A stretch of DNA of 64,000 nucleotides from assembly GCA_944392655.1 (NCBI GenBank), contig CALXXL010000005.1, positions 89,793 through 153,792 on the forward strand, in the 5' to 3' direction. The notes under the pieces are model-generated. The model saw nothing but the letters and a program-made list of their open reading frames with translations, was not told the origin of the DNA and made no database searches. A program made the position numbers and the translations under genes. Shown here piece by piece: positions 15,593-23,234 of the stretch (its first letter is position 1; every line of letters starts with the position of its first letter). This DNA is from an uncultured Victivallaceae bacterium (GTDB taxonomy: Bacteria > Verrucomicrobiota > Lentisphaeria > Victivallales > Victivallaceae).

Positions 15593-16984
15593 ATGAATAT
15601 TTTATCCCGAATTATGACTCCCGTGATTGCCGCGTTTAGTGCTGTTGCTGCGGCAAACGCCGCATCTTTGGATATCTCCGCGGATGAACGAGTGGATCTT
15701 GTATATACGGTTTTCCATTACGCCGGAAATCCGGAGTTCAGCAATGTCAATATCCCGGAGTACGCTAAAGGCATGGATGAATATTTTGCTCCGTACAAAG
15801 AACACCCGGTTATCCAGATGGCCAGAGAACTGCACGATAAACACAGCGTAAGCTATAACGCTGTAACTGAAATAGCGATAATTCTGGATTCTCCGGATTC
15901 TTTGCGGTTGACTGAAGGTTCAATGGAATCTATGGATAAAAGATGGCCGCGCGAGAAAGTGGAGGAGTTTTTAACCCTTTTGCGCGATTTTTCACAAAAG
16001 AGCAACTTTCACAGCTTTTTCTCCGCTCGCAAAGAACTCTATCGTGATCAGTACGAGTTCTGGCGGAAAACAACCGGGGACGCCCAATGCATCCCGTGGG
16101 TGGAAAAGTTTTACGGCGAAGAGCGTCCAATCCATTTCTTTATAATTCCAACTGTTTTTGAGGAGGGCGGAATAGCTCAGAATATAGTCCGGAATAATGA
16201 ACTTTACTGCGGTATGGTATGCGCTGTTGTCGATCCCGATTACAAGCGACCGGAATCTCGCACCCCGGGCTTTATTGTGCATGAATTGTCTCACACCTGG
16301 ACCAATCCGGTAACTGCGGCGATTTATCCGCAGATTCAAGAAACGGCAGAAAAGTTTTTTGATGAGGTGCAGAGCGTTTTGCCGGAGTCTTACAGAACAC
16401 CAGCAGTTATGATGATCGAAACTTTCAACCGGGCGGCAACCGCAGTATATCTGCACGACCAGTACGGCGAAGAGATTGCGATGAGGCAATGTTTTGAAGA
16501 TCTGCTGATGGGATTTTTACTGGTTACACCCATTTATAAGTGCATTATTGAGGAACGCGAAAAAGGCGGAGAAAACTGGCATTATGCCGACAGCTCCCAG
16601 GTTTATGTGGAGTGGGTTAATTCTCCCGGAGCTGTGCAACTGCTGGAAAAATATATAGAATGGCAGAAAAAGGCTCCCAAAATAGTATCATTTTCACCAG
16701 AAAACGGCGCAACCGGCGTCGAGCCGCAAACCCAAGAAATAGTGATTAAGTTCGATAAACCCATGCGTATAGCATATTCCATCTGCCGCGACGGTAAAGG
16801 AGAGTATCCGGAAGTTTCACATGTACAGTACAATGAGGACGGAACCGTTCTTACTATGAAAGTAAAACTCAAACCTGATACTGAATACCGGATGTGGTTT
16901 AATCATTTAAGCAATAATTATTTCCGAAGTCAGGACGGCGGCAGGCTCGCCGATACCGAATACGTCTTTTTCACCGGAAAGTAA
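15593..16984 (+). CDS. Secreted DUF4932-like zinc metallopeptidase with Ig-like domain
   Basis: The 463-aa product has a signal peptide ending near AAANAAS. The central region resembles DUF4932 proteins and contains VHELSHTW, an H-E-x-x-H zinc site, with a downstream Glu-rich helix that may supply the third ligand. The last 100 residues (SFSPENGATGVEPQTQEIVIKFDKPM) match a Big_5-type Ig-like module. GGAGG lies upstream of the ATG at 15593. It is divergent from the PHP gene across a 197-base gap. It is probably an exported peptidase, with the substrate unknown. Confidence 0.8.
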   Translation: MNILSRIMTPVIAAFSAVAAANAASLDISADERVDLVYTVFHYAGNPEFSNVNIPEYAKGMDEYFAPYKEHPVIQMARELHDKHSVSYNAVTEIAIILDSPDSLRLTEGSMESMDKRWPREKVEEFLTLLRDFSQKSNFHSFFSARKELYRDQYEFWRKTTGDAQCIPWVEKFYGEERPIHFFIIPTVFEEGGIAQNIVRNNELYCGMVCAVVDPDYKRPESRTPGFIVHELSHTWTNPVTAAIYPQIQETAEKFFDEVQSVLPESYRTPAVMMIETFNRAATAVYLHDQYGEEIAMRQCFEDLLMGFLLVTPIYKCIIEEREKGGENWHYADSSQVYVEWVNSPGAVQLLEKYIEWQKKAPKIVSFSPENGATGVEPQTQEIVIKFDKPMRIAYSICRDGKGEYPEVSHVQYNEDGTVLTMKVKLKPDTEYRMWFNHLSNNYFRSQDGGRLADTEYVFFTGK

Positions 16985-17048
16985 TGGATTTTTTATGTCC
17001 CGGGTGAAGATGAAAAAGTCAGTCACTGGTTGAAGTTTTTAATGTACC

Positions 17049-17077
17049 TTGACAATATAAGTATGCAATGATATATT
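17049..17077 (+). promoter_or_regulatory. Near-consensus promoter placed directly before the start codon
   Basis: TTGACA (17049-17054) and TATATT (17072-17077) are separated by exactly 17 bases. Transcription would begin about 17083-17085, which is at the ATG of the next gene, so the mRNA would be leaderless. Confidence 0.55.
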
Positions 17078-17082
17078 CAGCT

Positions 17083-17661
17083 ATGAAAAAGATCATTAAA
17101 AGAATATCCATTGTAATTGCGGTAATCGTTGCAATTCTGGCTTTGTGGCTGTTTTCGCCTTCCCGCAGCAAGGCAATTGACGGGGTTATGTTTGGCATTC
17201 TCTTCGGCAACGTTTACAGTAATGTCGGAAATGCAATCCTTACAGTTGACGGCGAAAAGGAAAGCCTGCCGGTATACAAAGCACACAATAGGCCTTTTAT
17301 CCTGTTAGGTCCATATCAGTTCGACCAGGATACATATGACTTTTTCTTTGTCAGCCGTGATCAGGTGGCCGGCGGAGCTGTCGACAAGGGTGGCGACGCA
17401 TGGACACGCATCGGAAAAAAATTGTTCATGGCAGATGATCTGTCCGGCGAGCAAATTATGTTCCGCGCGCCAATCTGGGACTGGATGCGCGATGAAAATT
17501 CTACACTGGAATTCAACGCAGAGTCGGAATCATACATCTATTCTTTTGATTGTTATATCAATGAGAAACACCGGCGGATTTCACTCGCCGTACCACAAAA
17601 ATTTTTTACTCAGGATATGCTCGAAGCATATAATTACCCCCGCGAGCTTTTTAAGAAATAG
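17083..17661 (+). CDS. Membrane-anchored protein of unknown function, possibly leaderless
   Basis: The 192-aa product starts MKKIIKRISIVIAVIVAILALWLF, a basic start with one hydrophobic segment, then a soluble domain of about 165 residues. A longer reading from an ATG at 17068 would start inside the -10 region of a strong promoter, so 17083 is chosen. No Shine-Dalgarno site is present, consistent with a leaderless message. The gene lies 14 bases before a DJ-1/PfpI gene. No family is recognised. Confidence 0.75.
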   Translation: MKKIIKRISIVIAVIVAILALWLFSPSRSKAIDGVMFGILFGNVYSNVGNAILTVDGEKESLPVYKAHNRPFILLGPYQFDQDTYDFFFVSRDQVAGGAVDKGGDAWTRIGKKLFMADDLSGEQIMFRAPIWDWMRDENSTLEFNAESESYIYSFDCYINEKHRRISLAVPQKFFTQDMLEAYNYPRELFKK

Positions 17662-17675
17662 GTTACAGATTTATT

Positions 17676-18308
17676 ATGAAAACAGTATTATTTGTTCTTC
17701 TGGATAAGTTTGCCGACTGGGAGGCGGCTCCTCTGGCGGCTGCGGTTACTACTCTCGGCGCACAAGTTAAAGTAGCATCGCCAAACGGTCAACCTGTACG
17801 GTCAATCGGTGGATTTACTACTATGCCGGATATCGGTATTTCTGGCGATTCTTTGAATAGTTGCTATGGCGTGGTATTGATTGGCGGTATGTCATGGCGG
17901 GAGAACGTCGCTGAAACTGTCGCCCCTTTGGTACGCTCCGCCGTGGAACGGAATATGCCCATCGGCGCAATATGTGATGCAGTCGTTTTCCTGGCTCAAC
18001 TCGGAATCTTGAACAATATAACCCATACTGGAAATATGCTGGACGATCTGCAAAATTATGCCGGCAAAAAATATTCCGGAGAAAAACTCTACCGCAATGA
18101 ACCGGCTGTTCGGGATAACTCCATCGTAACTGCCAACGGCACCGCCGCTCTGGAGTTCGCCCGGGAAATGCTGGTCGCTTTGGGAATGCTTTCTCCGGAC
18201 GATTCGGCAAAATGGTACAGACTATTCAAATCAGGTTGTTACCAGGCTCAGGAAGAGGCCGCATGGTGGTTTGAGATACTCAATTCGCCGTTCGGGGACC
18301 TTTTATAA
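17676..18308 (+). CDS. DJ-1/PfpI family protein
   Basis: The 210-aa product has the class I glutamine amidotransferase-like fold of DJ-1/PfpI proteins: MKTVLFVLLDKFADWEAAPL at the start, VVLIGGMSW in the middle and the nucleophile elbow GAICDAV with Cys. It resembles the YoaZ-type subgroup. Possible roles are a protease-like, deglycase or stress function. It is 14 bases downstream of the membrane protein gene and probably co-transcribed. Its stop overlaps the end of the convergent gene 18303-19328 by 6 bases. Confidence 0.85.
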   Translation: MKTVLFVLLDKFADWEAAPLAAAVTTLGAQVKVASPNGQPVRSIGGFTTMPDIGISGDSLNSCYGVVLIGGMSWRENVAETVAPLVRSAVERNMPIGAICDAVVFLAQLGILNNITHTGNMLDDLQNYAGKKYSGEKLYRNEPAVRDNSIVTANGTAALEFAREMLVALGMLSPDDSAKWYRLFKSGCYQAQEEAAWWFEILNSPFGDLL

Positions 18309-19328
18309 GGAATTGTATCTCGCAATAATCTCTTTAAAAGCCGCAGTCTGTTCCGCCGTCATCTCAAATTCATAAGGATACTTTCCGTAGAATTTAACAA
18401 AAATTGAATCTGATTCTGCAATTTCTGTTAATTCATTATCTATATCATTTACATTATTATCGGCCCATTCTTGAATTAAACTATTTTCCACCTCCGATTC
18501 TTTTTCAGGATATTCAGTCGCGATATAAACGCTCTTTCCATTACTGCCTTTTATTTGAATTTTATCGTAAAAAATCCAAGATCTTGAACTCTTATAAGCA
18601 TAGTATCTGGTGCGTAGACGCAATAATTTAGTGCCATTGTCATGTAGCCCCGCATACAATTCAATAGAATAGTACTCATCAGGATAACCGTATAGTCCAG
18701 GACGAGTGACATATTTACAATCTCGCTTGGTATTATACCAGGTGATTGACTGTATGTAGTCGTATTTTTTATAAATATTGGCCAGCAAAGCTGCTTCCTG
18801 TTTGGCTTTTTGTTGAGCAAGACGGATTTCATTGTTTTTTATTTGTTGTACGATATTGTCAAATGAACGCGTGTACTCTGTATCTGCTTTCTTATAAGGA
18901 TGACGTTTAAAAAGATTTTCATATATTTCTCTTGCTTTCTCTAAATTTCCTTCCTTAACGGCAGCCTCCGCTTCCGCTTTGAGCCGTTCAGGACCAAATT
19001 TTAATTCATCTATGGTTTGCTGATGAGATTTTATATCATTTTCTAGCACCACTATCTGATTCTTTAAAGAAATGTTTTGAACAAATAATACAGCTACTGC
19101 AAGCAAACTTAAAACCAGTATTATTACGGCAACAAGAACAAGGCAAAACTTTGTATTAGATGTTTTATCGGTAATTTGTGTTTGTACTTGAGGCGGATGA
19201 GGGATTGCCGTGTCCACATAAGGTTCAACGCAAAACTCTTTTTGGCAAGTCGTACATTCGACTATTTGACCATTGTATTGATCTTCGATCTCATAATGTT
19301 GCTTACAGTGAGGACATTCTGTTTTCAT
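18303..19328 (-). CDS. Zinc-ribbon membrane protein with coiled coil, unknown function
   Basis: The 341-aa product starts with a MJ0042-type zinc ribbon (CPHCKQHY near residue 5 and CTTCQKEF near residue 27), then a transmembrane segment at about residues 63-85 (LVLVAVIILVLSLLAVAVLF), a heptad-rich coiled coil and TPR-like helix (residues 90-200) and a C-terminal beta domain. GGAG lies upstream of the ATG at 19328. The gene is more AT-rich than its surroundings. Zinc-ribbon plus single-helix proteins are common in this bacterial group. The function is unknown. Confidence 0.78.
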   Translation of the reverse strand: MKTECPHCKQHYEIEDQYNGQIVECTTCQKEFCVEPYVDTAIPHPPQVQTQITDKTSNTKFCLVLVAVIILVLSLLAVAVLFVQNISLKNQIVVLENDIKSHQQTIDELKFGPERLKAEAEAAVKEGNLEKAREIYENLFKRHPYKKADTEYTRSFDNIVQQIKNNEIRLAQQKAKQEAALLANIYKKYDYIQSITWYNTKRDCKYVTRPGLYGYPDEYYSIELYAGLHDNGTKLLRLRTRYYAYKSSRSWIFYDKIQIKGSNGKSVYIATEYPEKESEVENSLIQEWADNNVNDIDNELTEIAESDSIFVKFYGKYPYEFEMTAEQTAAFKEIIARYNSL

Positions 19329-19570
19329 CACATTTCTTTCTCCAAAATTACTGGTGTAGTAAATATTATACTAATTAGATATAAAATCGACTCAATACTT
19401 ACACAATTCTGTAATGATTATTTGTGGTTTGATATACACATATTTGAAAATTTGAAAACCGGTATAACGAAAAATGAAAATCTGGATTTTTTGTATTTGT
19501 CTTATCAACTGTTATATTAATAAAATATGGCAAGAGAAAAATGCTGTTCGCGTTGTTTGCAGAAAAACTT

Positions 19571-20065
19571 TTATTGAGCTTTCTTTTTTTGTTCTTCTAT
19601 TTTTTTCATTTCTTCATCAAGTTTTTCTTTAATCCGGCTCACACCATCATCCCAAGAATTTACTTTATTAGCCTTACCCATTCCGGAAACTTCGAAGGCA
19701 GCATCGTCAAACGAAAAGGTAAGTCCTGTAAGGCTACCGTTTTTAGCTTGTATAGAGTTTGAATACCAAATACATGAATAATATTCTCCATTTTTTTCCA
19801 CGATACCTCCAATAATGTAAACATTATTAAAGTCTTTTGATTTTGTTGTATAAAGCGTATGAAATTTATAGCCAGATTTCAGTATGCCGGAAAAGGCATC
19901 CACGAACTGGCTTTGTCCTTGACTAACCTTCTCAGTACCCGGTACTTTATTGGTGTCATTACTTGTTTTTAAGGAACTTCCGCTATTACAAGCATAAATA
20001 ACGCAAATAATCACGATGACAACAAAAATCACCCCACAGGACGAACCTTTTTTTGTTTCTGCCAT
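19571..20065 (-). CDS. Small membrane-anchored or exported protein, unknown
   Basis: The 164-aa product has one hydrophobic segment at residues 9-26 (CGVIFVVIVIICVIYAC), a soluble domain and a Lys/Glu-rich C-terminal helix (RIKEKLDEEMKKIEEQKKK) that may form a coiled coil. The promoter at 20168-20197 precedes it with a leader of about 100 bases. It is AT-rich, and no family is recognised. Confidence 0.72.
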   Translation of the reverse strand: MAETKKGSSCGVIFVVIVIICVIYACNSGSSLKTSNDTNKVPGTEKVSQGQSQFVDAFSGILKSGYKFHTLYTTKSKDFNNVYIIGGIVEKNGEYYSCIWYSNSIQAKNGSLTGLTFSFDDAAFEVSGMGKANKVNSWDDGVSRIKEKLDEEMKKIEEQKKKAQ

Positions 20066-20167
20066 TTTTTAATCTTTTTCCCATTTTTTATTGTATTTAA
20101 GTATTGTGAGTCTACTGTTTTTTGTATTTGCAACACAATTATCTTTCAACAACGTCAAACAATATTT

Positions 20168-20197
20168 AATATAATTCTAAACTAAGTAGTTTGTCAA
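20168..20197 (-). promoter_or_regulatory. Sigma70-type promoter for the 164-aa gene
   Basis: On the minus strand TTGACA (20197-20192) and TATATT (20173-20168) are 18 bases apart. It faces the gene starting at 20065. Confidence 0.5.
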
Positions 20198-20562
20198 ATC
20201 TTGAAATAAAAACTTGCTTAGAACAGAAGTTACTTTTTGTGTGGCTGTATGTAAAGTGCATAAAAGTTTTCTTTCCATACAACCATGCTCACAATTTTAC
20301 TGCGGAGAACTCTAGGAGACGTGTTTTCTGAAGGTTTTATCTATGCTTTGCAATGACAATAAAAACCGTCGCAGGATTGATATTTGTTACTCGATATTAT
20401 TCAATATCTTATACAAATTATTATCAAAAGGACATGGCCGCTGTTTCGGAGAAAAATAGAGAGAAAGAGTGGTTTTCGGGGGAGATTTTGCTCAATACGG
20501 AATAACGTATAGCAAGTCGCGTTTTCACAAGTCCATTTTTTACAAGAGGGGAGGAGATCAAC
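20198..20562. other. Gene-free stretch
   Basis: About 365 bases, moderately AT-rich, lie between the promoter of the 164-aa gene and the tRNA terminator. I find no convincing ORF, hairpin with T-run or RNA gene. Confidence 0.55.
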
Positions 20563-20587
20563 AAAAAAGCCAGTCGGCTGACTGGCT
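20563..20587 (-). terminator. Intrinsic terminator of the initiator tRNA
   Basis: An eight-base-pair hairpin (AGCCAGTC/GACTGGCT, 20568-20587) is followed on the minus strand by six T residues, starting 10 bases after the CCA end of the tRNA. Confidence 0.8.
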
Positions 20588-20596
20588 GAAATTCAT

Positions 20597-20671
20597 TGGT
20601 AGCGGGGGTTGGAATCGAACCAACGGCCTTCAGGTTATGAGCCTGACGAGCTACCACTGCTCCACCCCGCA
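20597..20671 (-). tRNA. Initiator tRNA-fMet (CAT)
   Basis: A 75-base cloverleaf with encoded CCA. The acceptor stem pairs positions 2-7, but the first position is a T opposite T, so the 1:72 pair is unpaired as required for initiator tRNAs. The anticodon loop is CTCATAA, with anticodon CAT. The T arm is GTTGG/CCAAC. The anticodon stem is TCAGG/CCTGA, so only two of the three G-C pairs usual in initiators are kept. It has its own promoter and terminator. Confidence 0.93.
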
Positions 20672-20692
20672 GTATCTCTTGCAAGATATTTT

Positions 20693-20720
20693 AATATACC
20701 ATGTTCTTTTTTATTTGCAA
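20693..20720 (-). promoter_or_regulatory. Promoter of the initiator tRNA
   Basis: On the minus strand TTGCAA (20720-20715) and TATATT (20698-20693) are 16 bases apart, giving a transcript start about 15 bases before the tRNA. Confidence 0.55.
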
Positions 20721-20756
20721 GCTCAAAATGACCTTTTTTGACCATTTATTGCAAAT

Positions 20757-20792
20757 AAAAAATCCGTACCCCCAAGAGTACGGATTTTTTTT
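20757..20792 (-). terminator. Intrinsic terminator after the aminotransferase gene
   Basis: Hairpin ATCCGTAC/GTACGGAT (20762-20785), flanked by an A run on the left and a T run on the right, so it can work in both directions. On the minus strand it ends the gene at 20812. Confidence 0.8.
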
Positions 20793-20811
20793 ATCAAATT
20801 CAGCTGATGCT

Positions 20812-21996
20812 TTATTTGCGTAAAGCTGCACAGAATTTCGCCAGACGACGCGCTGCTTCACGGATCATCGATTCACTGCACGCATACGACAGCCTTATGC
20901 AACCATCCGCCCCAAAGCCTTTGCCGGGAATTACCGCCAGCATCTCTTCCGCCAATAACCGTTCGCAGAATTCATCCGACTTTAACCCGAAACTCGAAAT
21001 ATCACAGAATAAATAAAACGCTCCCTGCGGACGAATGCACTTCACTCCGTCTATCTCACTGATCAGATTGTAGATCAGATCACGGCGCTCTGCAAACGCT
21101 TTCCGCATCCTTTCTACATCCGCAGACGCTTCCTTCAATGCAGTAATGCCTGCCCACTGCACAAACGTAGTCGGATTGCTCGTACTGTGACTCTGGAAAG
21201 CAATGATGCGTTTCGCCAACCATAACGGCGCAGTTAAATAACCTAAACGCCAACCCGTCATCGAATAGGTCTTGCTGAACCCATTGCAAGTGATCGTCAG
21301 ATCGGCAATCTCAGGATTCAACGACGCGATACTGATGTGCGGCGCATTGGCATCATAAACCAGCTTTTCATAAATTTCATCCGCCAGAACCATAATGTTA
21401 CGCACTACCGCAACCCGCGCAATCGCTTCCAGCGTCTCCTTGCGGTAGACCGCGCCTGTCGGATTACTCGGCGTCGTCAATATCAGCAGCTTGGTGTTCG
21501 GCGTAATCGCTGCTTCCAGCTGTTCTGCCGTCAGCTCGTAGTTGTTTTCCGCTTTCGTTTCAACCGCAACTACTTTCGCTCCCGTGGCTTTGACCATTTC
21601 CGGATAGCTCAGCCAGTAAGGCGCAGGTATAATTACTTCATCCCCCGGACCGCACAGCGCCGCAATCGCACTGAAGACCGAGAACTTTGCTCCAGGAGCA
21701 ATCACTACCTGATTTACACTCGTCTTTATATTATTGTCCGCTGCAAACTTTTCTACGATCGCCTGCTTCAATTCCATCAGACCACTGGCCGGCGTGTAAT
21801 ACACTTTGCCCTGATTCAACGCGTCGATGCACGCACGCTTGATTACCTCCGGGGTGTCAAAATCCGGTTCGCCCGCGGATAGACTCACCACATCCATTCC
21901 CTGCTGCTTCAGCGATTTCGCCATCGCCGCAATAGCCAATGTTGCTGACGGCGTCAAATCGCCCATAAATCCGGATACTTTTTGCAAATCCTGCAT
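20812..21996 (-). CDS. Class I/II PLP aminotransferase (aspartate aminotransferase type)
   Basis: The 394-aa product has the full fold type I pattern: SLSAGEPDFDTPE at the N-terminus, TPSNPTGAVY (substrate Asn), LADEIYEKL (Asp contacting PLP), NGFSKTYSMTGWRLGY with the Schiff-base Lys, and a C-terminal Arg in IRLSYA. This is the pattern of aspartate/prephenate aminotransferases of the I-gamma group, which transfer amino groups between aspartate and 2-oxoglutarate and sometimes to prephenate. AGGAG lies upstream of the ATG. It is a single-gene unit with its own terminator. Confidence 0.92.
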   Translation of the reverse strand: MQDLQKVSGFMGDLTPSATLAIAAMAKSLKQQGMDVVSLSAGEPDFDTPEVIKRACIDALNQGKVYYTPASGLMELKQAIVEKFAADNNIKTSVNQVVIAPGAKFSVFSAIAALCGPGDEVIIPAPYWLSYPEMVKATGAKVVAVETKAENNYELTAEQLEAAITPNTKLLILTTPSNPTGAVYRKETLEAIARVAVVRNIMVLADEIYEKLVYDANAPHISIASLNPEIADLTITCNGFSKTYSMTGWRLGYLTAPLWLAKRIIAFQSHSTSNPTTFVQWAGITALKEASADVERMRKAFAERRDLIYNLISEIDGVKCIRPQGAFYLFCDISSFGLKSDEFCERLLAEEMLAVIPGKGFGADGCIRLSYACSESMIREAARRLAKFCAALRK

Positions 21997-22210
21997 GGTA
22001 GCACTCCTGTTCTTTTTTATCGGTTATTTGCCGCGTTTTAATATAACTGAAGATTGAAAATTGTAAAGCCGCAATATGTAAAAAACATGATATTTTAAAT
22101 GTAACCATCTCAAAAAATAAAAAAAATCATTCCACGATTTGAAAATCATACTCCTCTGACGTACCTTAATTCCCGGTAATCAGGATAAGTAATTGAAACA
22201 GGTAGGCAAT

Positions 22211-23071
22211 ATGATGAATATTATAAAAAATCTTATATGTTTTGCCGCTGCAGCCGGTACCGCTTTTGCCGCGTGCGGCGACGATCTCGAAGCTGAACTC
22301 AAGAGCGCTTCCGGCAAACTGGCCATCGCCGATACCATAGGCGGCGAACCGGTCGTGAAAACTATGGCTCTTGCCTGGGCCGCTATTAATCCCAACCTAG
22401 AAATTACCATCGAAAAAAAATCTCTGCTGCAGGCCACTGAAGAGGAGAAAGATAAATATGACCTGGTCATATATTCCCGCACGCCGGATGACGATTTTGC
22501 CCTCGAACCGCAAGGCGAAAAATTCTGCTACGCCGTTGAGCCTGCTGTCATTTATATTAATAAAAATTTTCCGGCAGATAATATATCAATCCAGGATCTG
22601 AGCCGGATTTTCTGCGGCGATATCGATTCATGGGAGAGCATAACCGGTTCCCCGTATTCCATACGCCGGTACGGGGTCGTATTCCCCGCCGCAGGAGAAC
22701 GCGTTTTCCGCCATCTGGTTCTGGGGCAGCTCGGCTATTGCGACGCAATAAGCTGTTCCGCCGCCGCATACGACGTGGCCGTAAACTGCTCGGGAAGTCA
22801 ATATGCCATCGGATTCGGCGGATATTCCGGCCTGCTGCCTGAGGAGGTTAAAACTTTGAAGGTCGATGGCATTGAACCTTCCCCTGACGCCATCGTGCTC
22901 GGACAATACCCGCTTACCCATAGAAGAATGGCCGCAGTTACGTCCGGCAACGACAATGCAAAACTGTTCGTCCGGCTACTCAATACCCCGGAGTGCCGGG
23001 AGGTGGTCGCTCAATCCGAGTTCGTGCCGCCACTCGTGGCAGAGGCTAATGTCTCCACTGAAACAAAATGA
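22211..23071 (+). CDS. PstS-like periplasmic substrate-binding protein
   Basis: The product is about 286 aa and has a signal peptide (MNIIKNLICFAAAAGTAFA). KLAIADTIGGEPVVKTMALAW and the later PAVIYINKNFPADNISIQDLSRIFCGD segment match phosphate-binding (PBP2, PstS-like) proteins. No ABC transporter genes lie next to it, so it may be an orphan sensor or binding protein. The start is placed at the paired ATG at 22211-22216, which follows an AGGTAGG. A start at 22193 cannot be excluded. The phosphate specificity is not certain. Confidence 0.78.
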   Translation: MMNIIKNLICFAAAAGTAFAACGDDLEAELKSASGKLAIADTIGGEPVVKTMALAWAAINPNLEITIEKKSLLQATEEEKDKYDLVIYSRTPDDDFALEPQGEKFCYAVEPAVIYINKNFPADNISIQDLSRIFCGDIDSWESITGSPYSIRRYGVVFPAAGERVFRHLVLGQLGYCDAISCSAAAYDVAVNCSGSQYAIGFGGYSGLLPEEVKTLKVDGIEPSPDAIVLGQYPLTHRRMAAVTSGNDNAKLFVRLLNTPECREVVAQSEFVPPLVAEANVSTETK

Positions 23072-23234
23072 TGAAAAAATAGCCGAAAAGTTGTAATGAA
23101 CGCTTTGCTGTTGCTGTTTTGGTGTTATATTTACTCAACAGCTACTATATTAATAATAAAAAGGTGCGGCGCGGCAGCGGATGCTGCCACTCCGGCACAG
23201 TTCAGATTAAAATTTTTGCATCAGTGGGGAGAGT

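Noticed and set aside
20424..20684. Open frames on both strands over 20424-20741
   Set aside because: They overlap the initiator tRNA and its terminator and have no start signals.
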